A stretch of 64,000 nt of DNA from Piliocolobus tephrosceles (GCF_002776525.5 NC_045437.1:135672621-135736620); one strand, 5' to 3'; positions 22,622 through 34,724 are shown, counted from the stretch's first letter. Made by a program: numbers and translations. The notes: generated by a model from the letters alone, not told the origin.

Positions 22622-22928
22622 GGTATTGATTTTTATTTTGTTTCAGAGACAGGGTCTTACTCTGTCACCCAGGTTGGAGTGCAGTGGTGCCATCTCAGCT
22701 CACTGCAGCCTCAACCTCCTGGACTTAAGCAATCCTCCCACCTCAGCCTCCTGAGTAGCTAGGACTGCAGGCATATGCTACCATGCCTGGCTAATTTTTA
22801 TATTTTTTGTAAAGATGACGATTTGCCATGCTGCTCAGACTATCCTCGAACTCCTGGGCTCAAGTGATCTGTCAGCCTTAGCCTCCCAAATTGTTGGGAT
22901 CACAGCGTGATCTACTGAGCTGGTCATG
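22622..22928 (-). mobile_element. Old Alu
   Basis: Diverged reverse copy. TSD ATGAGTTA at 22614-22621 and 22929-22936. Confidence 0.9.
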
Positions 22929-23039
22929 ATGAGTTATTCATAAGAGTTCTCTGCACACCCTCATTGATGGAATTCAAACTGACCAGAAGACTTTTCTTCT
23001 GAAATCCTGGCTGAAATATTCAACTGTGACTATCAGGCA

Positions 23040-23520
23040 TCTCAAATTTAATATCTAAAAATGTTTATGTTTTATCATAATGAGGTACCATTTACATGCG
23101 TTAGGATAATTATTAAAGAAAAGCAAAATTCTAAGTGTTGGCAAGAAGGTGGAGAAAACAGAACATTTGTGCACTGCTAGTGGGAATATAAAATGGTATA
23201 ACACTGTGGAAAATGGTGTGGTGATTCCTCAAAAAATTAAATGTAGATGCATAGATGGTCAAAGGGTACAAAGTTTCAGCTTGACAGGAAGAGTGAGTTT
23301 TTGAGATCTATTGCACACCATGGTGACTATAGTTAATAATAATGCAATGTATATTTTTAAATTGCTAAGTGAGTGGGTTTTAAATGTTTAAAGCACACAT
23401 ACACACAAAAATAAGTATGTGAGATGATGGATATGTGTATTAGCTTGATTTAATCATCCCATAATGTACACATATAAGAAAACACTACATTGTGCTGCAT
23501 AAGTATATACAACTATTATT
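23040..23520 (+). repeat. L1M fragments
   Basis: AATGAGGTACCATTTACATG and AGTGGGAATATAAAATGGTA (end of ORF2) run up to about 23245. From about 23260 there is 3' sequence such as ATGGTGACTATAGTTAATAA. At least two pieces. Confidence 0.75.
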
Positions 23521-23533
23521 TGTCAATTTTTTA

Positions 23534-23841
23534 TTTGTGTTTTTGTTTTGTTTTGTTTGAGACAGAGTTTCGCTCTATCGCCCAGGCTGGAGTATAGTGG
23601 TATGATCTCAGCTCACTGCAAGCTCCGCCTCCGAGGTTCACACCATTCTCCTGCCTCTCAGCCTCCCGAGTAGCTGGGACTATAGGTGCCCACCACCACG
23701 CCCGGCTAATTTTTTTTGTATTTTAGTAGAGACGGGGTTTCACCGTGTTAGCCAGGATGATCTCGATCTCCTGACCTCGTGATCAGCCCGTCTAGGCCTC
23801 CAAAGTGCTGGGATTACAGGCATGAGCCACCGCGCCCAGCC
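23534..23841 (-). mobile_element. AluY-like, first of a tandem pair
   Basis: The pair is flanked by TATTTGTCAATTTTTTA at 23517-23533 and 24138-24154. A partial copy CAATTTTTTATT lies between the two Alus. Confidence 0.94.
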
Positions 23842-23852
23842 AATTTTTTATT

Positions 23853-24137
23853 TTTTCTGAGACACAGTCTTGCTCTGTCACCAGGCTGGAGTGCAGTGGC
23901 ACGATCTTGACTCACTGCAACCTCCACCTCCCAGGTTCAAGTGATTCTCCTACCTCAGCCTCCCGAGTAGCTGGGACTACAGGCTCACGCCACCATGCCC
24001 AGCTAATTTTTATATTTTTAGTAGAGACGGGGTTTCACCATGTTGGCCAGGATGGCCTCAATCTCTTGACCTCGTGATCTGCCTGCCTTGGCCTCCCAAA
24101 GTGCTGTGATTACAGGTGTGAGCCACTATGCCCAGCC
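23853..24137 (-). mobile_element. Alu, second of a tandem pair
   Basis: Same strand as its neighbour and sharing the outer flanks. It probably inserted at the same target or at the A tail of the other copy. Confidence 0.94.
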
Positions 24138-24164
24138 TATTTGTCAATTTTTTAAATTAAATTA

Positions 24165-24895
24165 AATTTTAAAATTAAGCATAACATTACATATAATTCA
24201 GCAATCCCACTTCTGGGTAAATACCCAAAAGAAGTGAAAGCAGGGGATCAAAGAGACATTCGTTCGCCTATATTCATAGCAGCATTATTCACAATAGCCA
24301 AGAGGTGGCAGCCATCGAAAGTTCATTTATGGATGAATAAATAAGAAAACTGTGATATGTACATGCAATGAAACATCACACAGCCTTTAAAAGGAAGGAA
24401 ATCCTGTAATATACTACAACCAGGAATAACCTTGAGAACATTATGCTAAGTGAAATAAGCCAGTCATAAAATGACAAATAATGTATGATTCCACTTATGT
24501 GGGACATCTAAAGCATCCGAGTTCATAGAACAGGAAGTAGAGACAGGGAGAGAAGAGGAATAAGGAATTATTTAACGGGTACAGAGTTTCCGTTGGAAAA
24601 GATGGTAAAGTTCTGGAGACGGACAGTTAATGAAGGACGCAAAACAAATGCAACAGAACTGTACACTTAGAAATGGTTAAAATGGCAAGGCTCTTTTTTC
24701 CCTTTCTTTTTTTTTTTTTTTTTGGTGGATATGGGGGTCTTACTATATTACTCAGGCTGGTCTTGAACTCCTGGCTTAAGTGATCCTCCTGCCTCAGCCT
24801 CCCAAAATGCTGGGATTACAGATGTAAGCCACTGCATCTGGCCTAAAATGGCAAATTTTATGTTATGTTCATTTTACCACAATAAACGAATCTGA
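24165..24895 (+). repeat. L1M ORF2 end and 3' UTR
   Basis: CAGCAATCCCACTTCTGGGT, then AGCAGCATTATTCACAATAG, then CATTTTACCACAATAAACGA. Interrupted by the Alu at 24690-24843. Confidence 0.85.
24690..24843 (-). mobile_element. 5'-truncated Alu
   Basis: TSD TAAAATGGCAA at 24678-24688 and 24844-24854. Only the tail-side right-monomer portion is missing internally, so it is short at about 154 bp. Confidence 0.9.
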
Positions 24896-24919
24896 GTATT
24901 TTAATCTCCAGATCTAGTT

Positions 24920-26070
24920 GTCCTCTTAATGCTTCCCACCTCAACATACTGCGCATCCGTTCACCCTGCACTCAAGCCAGAGATCTGGGAACCTGCCCTG
25001 ATACCTCTGCACTCCTGCCCACCCCCAGTCAGTGCTACTGCCTAAATGAATTTCCACTCAGTCTACTTCCTGTCATCCCCTACCATCTCCCTGGTCCAAG
25101 GGACAGTTGTTTCTTACCTGAATTCTTTTTTTTTTTTTTTTTTTAAATGGAGTTTCGCTCTTGTCCCCCAGGCTGGAGTGCAATGACGGGATCTCGGCTC
25201 ACCGCAACCTCTGCCTCCTGGGTTCAAGTGATTCTCCTGCCTAGCCTCCCAAGTAGTTGGGATTACAAGCACCTGCCACCACGCCCAGCTAATTCTTTGT
25301 ATTTTTAGTAGAGACAGGGCTTCGCTATATTGGCCAGGCTGGTCTCGAATGCCTGACTTCGTGAACCACCCACCTCGGCCTCCCAAAGTGCTGGGATTAC
25401 AAGCATGAGCCACCACACCTGGCCAACCTGAATTCTTAAATGGCCTCCTACCTGTTTCTGACATCAGCTCAGGCCCCACTCCTCACAGGCCATTGTCTAC
25501 CAGAGACCAGACTGAGCTTTTACAGACATCAACCAGGCACTGCCACTCCCCAATTTCAAAGATTCCCTTTACACTTAGAGTGAAATCTGGACTCCTCTCC
25601 AAGACCACCTGTCCCGGAAGTCGGTTGACCTATTCGTACCTTGTGCTGCATCTTCCCCAACTCTGTGTTTCTGTGCTTCTCCATCCACTCTGCTTCAGTT
25701 TCTCCAGTGAACTAGGTCATCTTCACTTGGGGTCTTTGCCCATGGCACTGCCTTTGCCTGGAATATTCTCCCCTAATCGATTTCCTGGCTAATCTCTCCT
25801 TTGACTTCAGGCCTCAGCAAAAATGGCCCTTCCTCAAAGGGCCCATCACAGATGCCACATTGCTGAAAGAGTCCCCCTGCTATCCTCCCAAGCACTCTCT
25901 TCTTTTCCTCCATGGTATTTTTTACATGTCTCTATTTGTATATTCCTCCCTAGCCAATGGACTGTCAGATTCCTGAGGACGGCAACCATGCCTATCTTAA
26001 TATTCCCAGCACCTAGAACAATATCTGGTGCATAGTAGCACTCACACAGTCACTGGGTGAATGAATATGT
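24920..26070 (+). repeat. L2, long copy
   Basis: One of the longest ancient repeats here: ACTTGGGGTCTTTGCCCATG, TTTGCCTGGAATATTCTCCC and the end AACAATATCTGGTGCATAGT. Interrupted by the Alu at 25128-25425. Confidence 0.88.
25128..25425 (-). mobile_element. Alu
   Basis: Perfect TSD ACCTGAATTCTT at 25116-25127 and 25426-25437. Confidence 0.95.
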
Positions 26071-26412
26071 AAAGAAATGCATGTTATTTTAGGTCACCCA
26101 AACAATAAAAACAGAAAGCCTTCCTTTAACCAGGTAGCCTCCACCTTTTACTTTCTTAGGTACATAGGACTCTGGACAGTTATCTGAAACTGGCTCTATG
26201 TACACTATTCCATACGTCCTGTCATAACCACTTAATGTTGGTCATATACACTCAAAGGTCTTCTTGCAAAAGGGCCTCACTTTTCCTGAGATGGGGATAA
26301 GAGTGATGCTTGTCAAAGACAAGGTAATTGCTTGAGTTGTTTCCTGCAATGATATAAATCTGTTGACGAGTGCCACACAGCTGTTGCTGTTCCTTGGTTT
26401 TTAATGGCATGC
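26071..26412. other. Intergenic, no feature recognised
   Basis: No gene or clear repeat. Confidence 0.4.
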
Positions 26413-26425
26413 TGCCTTCTGTATT

Positions 26426-26720
26426 TTTTTTTTTTTTTGAGATGGAGTCTCACTGTGTCACCCAGGCTGGAGTGCTGTGGCTGGATCTCAGCTCACTGCA
26501 AGCTCCGCCTCCCGGGTTCACGCCATTCTCCTGCCTCAGCCTCCCGAGTAGCTGGGACTACAGGCGCCCACCACCTTGCCCGGCTAGTTTTTTGTAGTTT
26601 TTCGTAGAGAGGGGGTTTCACCGTGTTAGCCAGGATGGTCTCGATCTCCTGACCTCGTGATCCGCCCGTCTCGGCCTCCCAAAGTGCTGGGATTACAGGC
26701 TTGAGCCAACGCGCCTGGCC
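26426..26720 (-). mobile_element. Young AluY, Old World monkey type
   Basis: Perfect 13-bp TSD TGCCTTCTGTATT at 26413-26425 and 26721-26733. Features GGCTAGTTTTTTGTAG and ACAGGCTTGAGCCAACGCGC fit the cercopithecid AluY lineage as I recall it. Confidence 0.95.
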
Positions 26721-26733
26721 TGCCTTCTGTATT

Positions 26734-27705
26734 AGTGAACAAATTCCTTGAAACAACATGAGATTGGCAATAGAGATGGAATATCAAAATAGGACTATGG
26801 TTGCCAAGCACTCTGGAGCGGTCCTGATTCCCTACCTAAGCAGTAATAATAAAGCCACCAGCTCCTTCCACAGTTCTTCCACCCTTCTGCAAGCGATGTT
26901 CCCCTAGGTAACACTCCAACAAACAGTACTTGGGTAATGACCAATGCTACAGTGATTATTATTGTTATTATGGGCTCTCTTTTATTTTCATTTAATTAGT
27001 AATTATTTTAAATTACATGGCTGAAGAGCTGCTACAATGGGTGTTTCCTGGCAGTCAGTAGCTAATTCTCCATCAATGTAGAAATATGGGCTATTTTGAG
27101 TTCAGCCATTAGAATCTATATTGATGAACACCTCTCAGGGCCATATGGTGTAGTCTAAATCCAGTGTCTTTTCACAACAGTAGTTTTGCTTCTATTACCA
27201 TTAAAGAGAAACATGTGAAAACTGTTTTCTCTCTAGACAGAGCTCCTATGCTGGCAGCCTCTTGAGTATCTGAGAGGAGGAAACCAAACAATTCTGCAAC
27301 ATAGATCAGTGTTCAGTCCTTTCTGTGTTCCCCCTCATGAATGCTAAAGTTCACAGCTAATATTTAATTGCCTATAAAATGCACACCCCTTCTGTTGGGG
27401 TTGATACCTCACAAATCTGGCAGTAATGCAGGGGTGAAATCTCAAATCTGGGTGACTCATAATCTAGCAGTAATACAGTGGTGAAATTTGGGTGGTAGTG
27501 TATGAACATGAAAAAGACTGGATAACACACTCTGTTTTTGCATTTTAAACATTTAGGGATAGTCCTATTTCTACAAATAAATTTGCTGTCTTCAAATAAT
27601 TGACTCCAGAGAATGAGTAAGATGAGCCTGGAACATCTTTTTAAGTCATAAAGTAAGGTAGTGCTCAATGATGGAGAAACATACAAAGGACACAGGAACT
27701 AATTT
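26734..27705. other. Intergenic, repeat-poor
   Basis: About 1 kb with no recognised repeat or gene. 26950-27010 is AT-rich with TAATTA words. Confidence 0.4.
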
Positions 27706-28519
27706 GAAGTCGCACCCACTGGCCAAATATGGGAAATTTTGACCATTAAAATAAATAATGACAGTAACAGATTACAATCCATTAAATAAAGCACCCACGA
27801 ATCCATACCGATAAGAATAAATGAATAAATACATGAGAGGAGAAAGCTTTTCTTCATAGTAGAAAGACTACTAATAGATGAAGAAGGAATGATAACAGAA
27901 AATCAACATTTGGCAACCTCATTGTAATAATTCAGTCAAGAAAAATCAATGGATGCTAAAACTCTAGTCAGTGAAAAGTTGATGAGGAAATAGGTATCTA
28001 CAGAGTCTCAAAGTCTCTCCTCACAAGATCCTTATTAATTACAAAGAGAGTAAAGAATAATTTTACAGTAGACACCTGGGAGATGCCAGCCTAATAAGTA
28101 ATCGAGTTAAAAAACCAGCAACCAAATAGACAGCGTGTGCTACCCAGTGGGTTGCAATGAAAAAAATACAGCTCTGTGACATTCTTACCAAAATGCACAC
28201 CTTAGGTCTAATCAGGAGGACACAGGACAAGACCAAATAGAGGAAGATTCTACAAAATAACTGGTCTATAATCTTCACCCATGTCCAGGCCATGAAAGCC
28301 AGGAAAAGGCTGAGGAACAATGCCAGGTTGGAAGAAACTAGAGAAAAGGACAACTGGCTGCAATGCTGGTAAAACTTTGGATAGGATCCTTCGCCATCAG
28401 TAGTGTTACTGGGACTATTAGCAAAACTTTAATGGCACCTCTACATGAAGGGTATGCCAAAGTTCTATATACTGTTCTTACAACTTGCCTAAGAGTTTGA
28501 AACTGTTTCAAAAGAAATC
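27706..28519 (+). repeat. L1M 3' UTR
   Basis: CATTCTACAAAATAACTGGT-type text is visible near 28250, followed by CATGAAAGCCAGGAAAAGGC and, near 28470, ACTGTTCTTACAACTTGCC. It ends after the Alu at 28520-28819. Confidence 0.75.
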
Positions 28520-28819
28520 TTTTTTTTTTTCTTTTGAGATTGGAGTCTCTCTCTGTCACCCAGGCTAGAGTGCAGTGGCACGGTCTCAGCTCACTGCAAC
28601 CACTGCCCCCGCGGGTTCAAGCAATTCTCCTGCGTCAGTCTCCCAAGTAGCTGGGACTACAGGGGTGCACAACCGCGCCCGGCTAATTTTTGTATTTTTA
28701 GTAGAGACAGGGTTTTGCCATGTTGGCCAGTCTGATCTCGAACTCCTGACCTCACATGATCCACTTGCCTTGGCCTCCCAAAGTGCTTGGATTACAGGCA
28801 TGAGCCACCGCATCCAGCC
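28520..28819 (-). mobile_element. Alu
   Basis: Perfect 12-bp TSD TCAAAAGAAATC at 28508-28519 and 28820-28831. Confidence 0.95.
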
Positions 28820-29073
28820 TCAAAAGAAATCATTTTTCTTTAAATGCACTCTTGGAAACAGGTAACCTTTCTATTTTTCTCTTTAATAGTGGTATGGCTG
28901 TAGGAAATAGCTGTTTTTCATTATTATAAGAAAAGCTGCATCAGCACAATAAAGAATGGCACCTGACACATGACCTCAGTCTTAGGGACACCAGGTGCTA
29001 GTGTGGGGTGGGAAATGGGTGCTATTACTTTTCTCTATAAATCTGTTAGTAGTATCTCATTGTGTTAACTATG

Positions 29074-29430
29074 TGTATTAGTCCATTTTCACACTGCTGA
29101 TAAAGACATACCCAAGACTGGGGGAAAAAAAGAGGTTTAATTGGACTTAACAGTTCCACATGGCTGGGAAGGCCTCAGAATCATGGCAGGAGGCAAAAGG
29201 CACTTCTTACATGGCAGTGGCAAGAGAAAAATGAGGAAGATGCAAAAGTGGAAATCCCCGATAAGACCATCAGATCTCATGAGACTTATTCACTACTACG
29301 AGAACAGTATGGGGGAAACCACCCCCATGATTTAATTATCTCCCAGTAGGTCTCTCCCACAACACATGGGAATTATGGGAGTACAGTTCAAGAGGCGATT
29401 TGGGTGGGGACCCAGAGCCAAACCATATCA
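29074..29430 (-). mobile_element. THE1/MST-type MaLR solo LTR
   Basis: Starts TGTATTAGTCCATTTTCACA and ends AACCATATCA. Perfect 5-bp TSD CTATG at 29069-29073 and 29431-29435. No internal region remains. Confidence 0.92.
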
Positions 29431-29501
29431 CTATGTACATTTGTTACTTTGGTAAAAATTAAATTTCATTAGTTTTCCAAATAAGCAGAGGTTAGGAATT
29501 T

Positions 29502-29804
29502 CAGCTTTTTTTTTTTTTTTTTTTTTGATACAGAGTCTTGCTCTGTCACCAGGCTCGAGTGCAGTGGCGCAGTCTCAGCTGACTGCAACCTCCACCTCCC
29601 GAATTCAAGCAATTCCCCTGCCTCAGCCTCCTGAGTAGCTGGGACTACAGGTGTCTGCCACCACGCCCAGCTACTTTTTGTATTTTAGTAGAGACGGGGT
29701 TTCACCATGTTGGTCAGGATGGGCTTGATCTCCTGACCTTGTGATCCACCCACCTCGGCCTCCTGAAGTGCTAGGATTACAGGTTTGAGCCACCACGCCT
29801 GGCC
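29502..29804 (-). mobile_element. Alu
   Basis: TSD TAGGAATTT at 29493-29501 and 29805-29813. Confidence 0.94.
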
Positions 29805-30259
29805 TAGGAATTTAGGCCTTCATGTGAAAAGATGCTCAACATCACTAATAACTAGTGAAACGCAAGTCAAAGCCACAGTGAAATACCACGTCACACCCTT
29901 TAGAATGGCCAGTATAAAAATATAAATACAAAGCGTTGTCGAGATTGTGGAAGAACTGGAACCTTAGTGCATTGCTAGTGGGAATATTAAATGGTGCAGC
30001 CACCATGAAAACAGAATGGAGGTTCCTCAAAAACATTAAACACAGAATTATCACAAGACTCAGCAATTCCACTGCTGAGTAAATACTAAAAAGAAGTGAA
30101 AGCAGTGACTCAAAGAGGTACTTGCACACCCGTGCTCATAGCAGCAATATTCACAACAGCCAAAAGGCAGAAGCAGCCCAGGTGTCCATCAGCAGATGAA
30201 TGGACAATGTGGTATATACATAAAATGGAATATTATTCAGCTTTAAGAAAGAAATTCTG

Positions 30260-30546
30260 GGCTGGGTGCAGTGGCTCACACCTGTAATCCCAACACTTTG
30301 GGAGGCTCAGGCAGGCAGATCACTTGAGGTCAAGGGTTCAAAACCTGCCTGGCCAACATGATGAAAACCCATCTCTACTAAAAATACAAAAATTAGCTGG
30401 GCATGGTGGTGGGTACCTGTAATCCCAGCTACTCTCAAGGCAGAGGCAGGAGAATCGCTTGAACCCAGGAGGCAGAGGTTGCAGTGAGCCGAGATCATGC
30501 CACTGCACTCCAGCCTGGGTGACAGAGGGAGACTCTGCCTCAAAAA
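30260..30546 (+). mobile_element. Alu
   Basis: Perfect TSD AAAGAAATTCTG at 30248-30259 and 30547-30558. Confidence 0.95.
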
Positions 30547-30848
30547 AAAGAAATTCTGACACATGCCACATTATGGATGAATCTTGAAGACATTACACCA
30601 GAGGAAATAAGCCAGTCACAAAAGGACAAATATTGTATAATTCCATTTATAACAGGTGCCTACAGTAGTCAAATACACAGAGACAGAAGTAGAATGGTGG
30701 TGGTCAGGGGTTCTTGGGAGGGGATATGAGGAGTTATTGTTTGATGGATACAGAGTCTCAGATGGGGAAGATTTAAAAGTTCTGGAGATGGATGGTGGTG
30801 ATGGCTGCACAATGTAAATGTAGTTACTGCCATAGAATTATACACTTT

Positions 30849-31179
30849 TATTTATTTATTTATTTATTTATTTATTTGTTTGTTTGTTTATTTATTTAGA
30901 GACGGAGTCTCGCTCTGTCGCCTGGGCTGGAGTGCAGTGGCCGGATCTCAGCTCACTGCAAGCTCCGCCTCCCGGGTTTACGCCATTCTCCTGCCTCAGC
31001 CTCCGAGTAGCTGGGACTACAGGTGCCCGCCACCTCGCCCGGCTAGTTTTTTGTATCTTTTAGTAGAGACGGGGTTTCACCGTGTTAGCCAGGATGGTCT
31101 TGATCTCCTGACCTCGTGATCCGCCCATCTCGGCCTCCCAAAGTGCTGGGATTACAGGCTTGAGCCACCACGCCCGGCC
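30849..31179 (-). mobile_element. Young AluY, Old World monkey type, (TTTA)n tail
   Basis: Perfect 15-bp TSD AGAATTATACACTTT at 30834-30848 and 31180-31194. Contains CCACCTCGCCCGGCTAGTTT. The tail is a TTTA/TTTG tetranucleotide array to about 30898. Confidence 0.95.
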
Positions 31180-31254
31180 AGAATTATACACTTTAAAGTG
31201 GCTAAGATGGTATATTTTATGTGATGTATACTTTACCATAATCTTTTTGAAAAA

Positions 31255-31475
31255 GAATTCAGACTTTGGAGTCAAACATGGGTTTAAATTCTGGCTCTGC
31301 TGCTTATTAGCTGTGTGACCTTAAATAAATTATTTAATTTCTTTGAACATTAGGTTTCTCATTTGTTAAATGGAAACAATATTCAAGTATTCAAGCCAAC
31401 AAGAAAGGATTGTTATGAGGAGGAAGAGCATACATATAGCAGAGTGCCAGGCACATAGTAGGCATCTGGTAATAT
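31255..31475 (+). repeat. MIR
   Basis: GCTGCTTATTAGCTGTGTGA, then GAGTGCCAGGCACATAGTAG. Confidence 0.9.
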
Positions 31476-31896
31476 TAGCAAGGCTGTAAATGCCCAGAGA
31501 CATGAAATAAGAGACCATAGGTATTCAGAGCTCATTTGGTATGGTTGAAGTGTGCGGTAATGAGCATTGATGCTATAATGAAAAGCAGGTCTTCATAAAA
31601 CAAGAGGGTTAAACTTTATCCTGACACCTGTGGAAGGCCACTGGAGGGTTTTAACAGTGCCAAAAAATATTAGAAAAGAGGGCAGAGAGGGGAGTAAAAA
31701 TCAAGCCAAGGTTTTATGGACGTAGATAGACGTCTGTACTCTTCAGTCAGTCACTTAGTCAGGGGCTTGCAAATCCTCTCCATTAACACAGACAATCAAC
31801 ACTGTTGGCTTATGGGAAAACAAGTCATTAAGAGAAAAGCCGCATTGAACACCCTCACTTTGCACCATCTTATCAGAGCAGGAAACTTGGATATAA
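31476..31896. other. Intergenic, partly ancient repeat
   Basis: 31600-31665 matches the downstream part of the unassigned ancient repeat (GAAGGCCACTGGAGGGTTTT). No gene. Confidence 0.45.
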
Positions 31897-31908
31897 AGAA
31901 GTAACTAG

Positions 31909-32192
31909 GCCGTGCGCGGCGGCTCACGCCTGTAATCCCAGCACTTTGGGAGGCTGAGGTGGGTGGATCACCTGAGGTCAGGAGTTTGAGACCAGCCCGG
32001 CCAGAAATTAGATGGGTGTGGTGGTGCGCTCTTGCAGTCCCAGCTACTTAAGAGGCTGAGGCAGGATAATCACTTGAACACGGGAGGCGGAGGTTGCAGT
32101 GAGCCAAGATCACACCACTGCACTCCAGCCTGGGTAACAGAGCGAGGTGAGAGAGAGAAAGAGAGAAAGAGGGGAATGAAAGGAAAGGAAAG
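31909..32192 (+). mobile_element. Alu with internal deletion and purine tail
   Basis: Flanks AGAAGTAACTAG (31897-31908) and AAAAGAAACTAG (32193-32204). About 40 bases are missing after GACCAGCCCGGCCAG. The tail is GAGA/GAAA repeat. Confidence 0.93.
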
Positions 32193-32204
32193 AAAAGAAA
32201 CTAG

Positions 32205-33313
32205 CCACATAGAAAGTAATAAAGTCAGTTGAGGCCTAAGCGTAAACTCTAAGAGACTTCTCTTTCCTTCTCTCCCACTTTAAATCACTGGGTGGAGGGT
32301 ATAAGGGCTTCTCTTGCTTCTGTGACTTTACCAAGACTTCCTATTGTGTTCTCTATACCCTGCCTGTGCCAAGCTTTCTTCAGACTCTTAATATCTGTGA
32401 TGAGCAGGGATGGGTCAGAAGACAGTTCTGCTCAGGTCATAACCTGCACATCCAAAGATGGCCTGCGCTACAATTTCATCATATTTCAGCATTCTAATGT
32501 GGTCACATTTTCACCAGCATCCACTTAATGCCACTTAATCAGGTGCTTTCCCCTGGTTTTTCTCTCCACCTATAAAACTTAAGGTTTTATGTGAAAACTC
32601 ACGGTAATGACAGCTGCCAAAACGCACATATTTCTCCTGAGTTACCTGCATTCTTCCATTCCTGGGTCTGCTCACGGTACTCCAAGTGATACTTATTTTT
32701 AAATTTATTATTTTTTTCTAATTACCCAGGTAATATATATTTCACTTAGAAAACAACAAAAATATAGAAAAACACACAAAGTAAAATTAAAGGTTGCCTA
32801 TAATCTTATCATCCAGATATATCTCTTAATACTCCTAAGATGTTCATCATTTTATTTACGGCTTCTGCCTTTGCTTTATAAAAAGCATTCTCCATCCCAA
32901 GTGAGATAAATTTCGCCCGTATGTGTTCATTTTTTATTAAACATCTCATATCTGCAACTTAAGTTCTTTTAAACTGGCCTTGATTTTAAAAGTTCAGAGT
33001 CTGTAACCTGTGCTAAAGCATGCAGCTGCTTTAGCTGGCAGAGCATTGGATAGGGAATGGAAAATTGAACTGGGAAATGGGAGTAACTGATCTTCACCAA
33101 TGGACCCAGCCTCTCTGTGCCTAAATTCCCCTGTGTGTAAAAATGCAGGAAATTACATTTGAACCCCAAATTTACTTTTTCCCTGCTTTAAAATATGGCA
33201 TATACACAGAAGGCTGCACAGTGTCACCAACAATAATAAAACAAATGCCCACTAATCCACACATGGATTTTGACAGCATTTAACAATTTCCCTGATTTCT
33301 TCTAATCCACTTG
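32205..33313. other. Intergenic, no gene seen
   Basis: 32690-32830 resembles an old LINE fragment (see 10835). The remainder is unassigned. Confidence 0.4.
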
Positions 33314-33328
33314 AAAAGCGGTGACCCC

Positions 33329-33610
33329 GGCTGGGCGCGGTGGCTCACACCTGTAATTCCAGTACTTTGAGAAGCCGAGGCCGGCGGATCACGAGATCAG
33401 GAGATCGAGACCATCCTGGCTAACATGGTGAAACCCCGTCTCTACTAAAAATACAAAAAATTAGCCGGGCGCTGTGGCGGATGCCTGTAGTCCCAGCTTC
33501 TCCGGAGGCTGAGGCAGGAGAAGGGCGTGAACCTGGGGGGCGGAGCTTGCAGTGAGCCGAGATCGTGCCACTGCACTCCAGCCTGGGCGACAGAGCGAGA
33601 CTCTGTCTCA
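33329..33610 (+). mobile_element. AluY
   Basis: Intact young-type sequence with CpG-rich start GGCTGGGCGCGG. Its A tail received the L1 at 33622. The likely flanks AAAAGCGGTGACCCC (33314-33328) and AAAAGTGGTGGTGGCCCC lie on either side of Alu plus L1. Confidence 0.94.
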
Positions 33611-33621
33611 AAAAAACAAAA

Positions 33622-34700
33622 GAACTAGTTTACAATCCCACCAACAGTGTAAAAGTGTTCCTATTTCTCCACATCCTCTCCAACACCTATTGTTTCCTGA
33701 TTTTTTAATGATTGCCATTCTAACTGGTGTGAGATGGTATCTCATTGTGGTTTTGATTTGCATTTCTCTGATGGCCAGTGATGATGAGCATTTTTTCATG
33801 TGTCTGTTGGCTGTATGAATGTCTTCTTTTGAGAAATGTCTGTTCATATCCTTTCCCCACTTTTGGATGGGGTTGTTTGTTTTTTTCTTGTATATTTGTT
33901 TGAGTTCTTTGTAGATTCTGGAAATGAGCCCTTTGTCAGATGAGTAGATTGCAAAAATTTTCTCCCATTCTGTAGGTTGCCTGTTCACTCTGATGGTAGT
34001 TTCTTTTGCTGTGCAGAAGCTCTTTAGTTTAATGAGATCCCATTTGTCAATTTTACACTGTTGGTGGGATTGTAAACTAGTTCAACCATTATGGAAAACA
34101 GTATGGCGATTCCTCAAGGACCTAGAACTAGATGTACCATATGACCCAGCCATCCCACTACTGGGTATATACCCAAAGGATTATAAATTATGCTACTACA
34201 AAGACACATGCACACGTATGTTTATTGCGGCACTATTCACAATAGCAAAGACTTGGAATCAACCCAAATGTCCATCAGTGACAGACTGGATTAAGAAAAT
34301 GTGGCACATATACACCATGGAATACTATGCAGCCATAAAAAAGGATGAGTTTGCGTCCTTTGTAGAGACATGGATGCAGCTGGAAACCATCATTCTTAGC
34401 AAATTATCACAAGAAGAGAAAACCAAACACCGCATGTTCTCACTCATAGGTGGGAACTGAACAATGAGCTCACTTGGACTCGGGAAGGGGAACATCACAC
34501 AATGGGGCCTATCATGGGGAGGGGGGAGGGGGGAGGGATTGCATTGGGGAGTTATACCTGATATAAATGATGAATTGATGGGTGCTGACGAGTTGATGGG
34601 TGCAGCACACCAACATGGCACATGTATACATATGTAACCTGCACGTTATGCACATGTACCCTAGAACTTAAAGTATAATAAAAAAAAAAAAAAAAAAAAA
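33622..34700 (+). mobile_element. L1 with 5' inversion (twin priming), young L1PA-type
   Basis: 34051-34700 is the sense end of L1: ORF2 C-terminus ending HRMFSLIGGN near 34458, G-rich 3' UTR and poly(A). 33622-34054 is the adjoining upstream ORF2 segment in reverse, with open translation such as MNRQPTEWEKIFAIY on the minus strand. 33622-33654 and 34051-34083 are perfect 33-bp inverted copies, so the two pieces overlap. TTTT at 34051-34054 can belong to either side of the junction. The element sits in the A tail of the Alu at 33329. A candidate TSD is AAAAAACAAAAGAA (33611-33624 and 34695-34708). Open frames suggest a fairly young insertion. Confidence 0.93.
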
Positions 34701-34724
34701 CAAAAGAAAACAAAACAAAAAAGT

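Larger units (their letters stand above)
29820..31245 (+). repeat. L1M ORF2 end and 3' UTR
   Basis: GATGCTCAACATCACTAATA, then CAGCAATTCCACTGCTGAGT, ending in TATACTTTACCATAATC. Carries two later Alus (30260, 30849). Confidence 0.88.

Noticed and set aside
33993..34460. 155-codon open frame
   Set aside because: It is the L1 ORF2 C-terminus joined to inverted L1 sequence, not a host gene.
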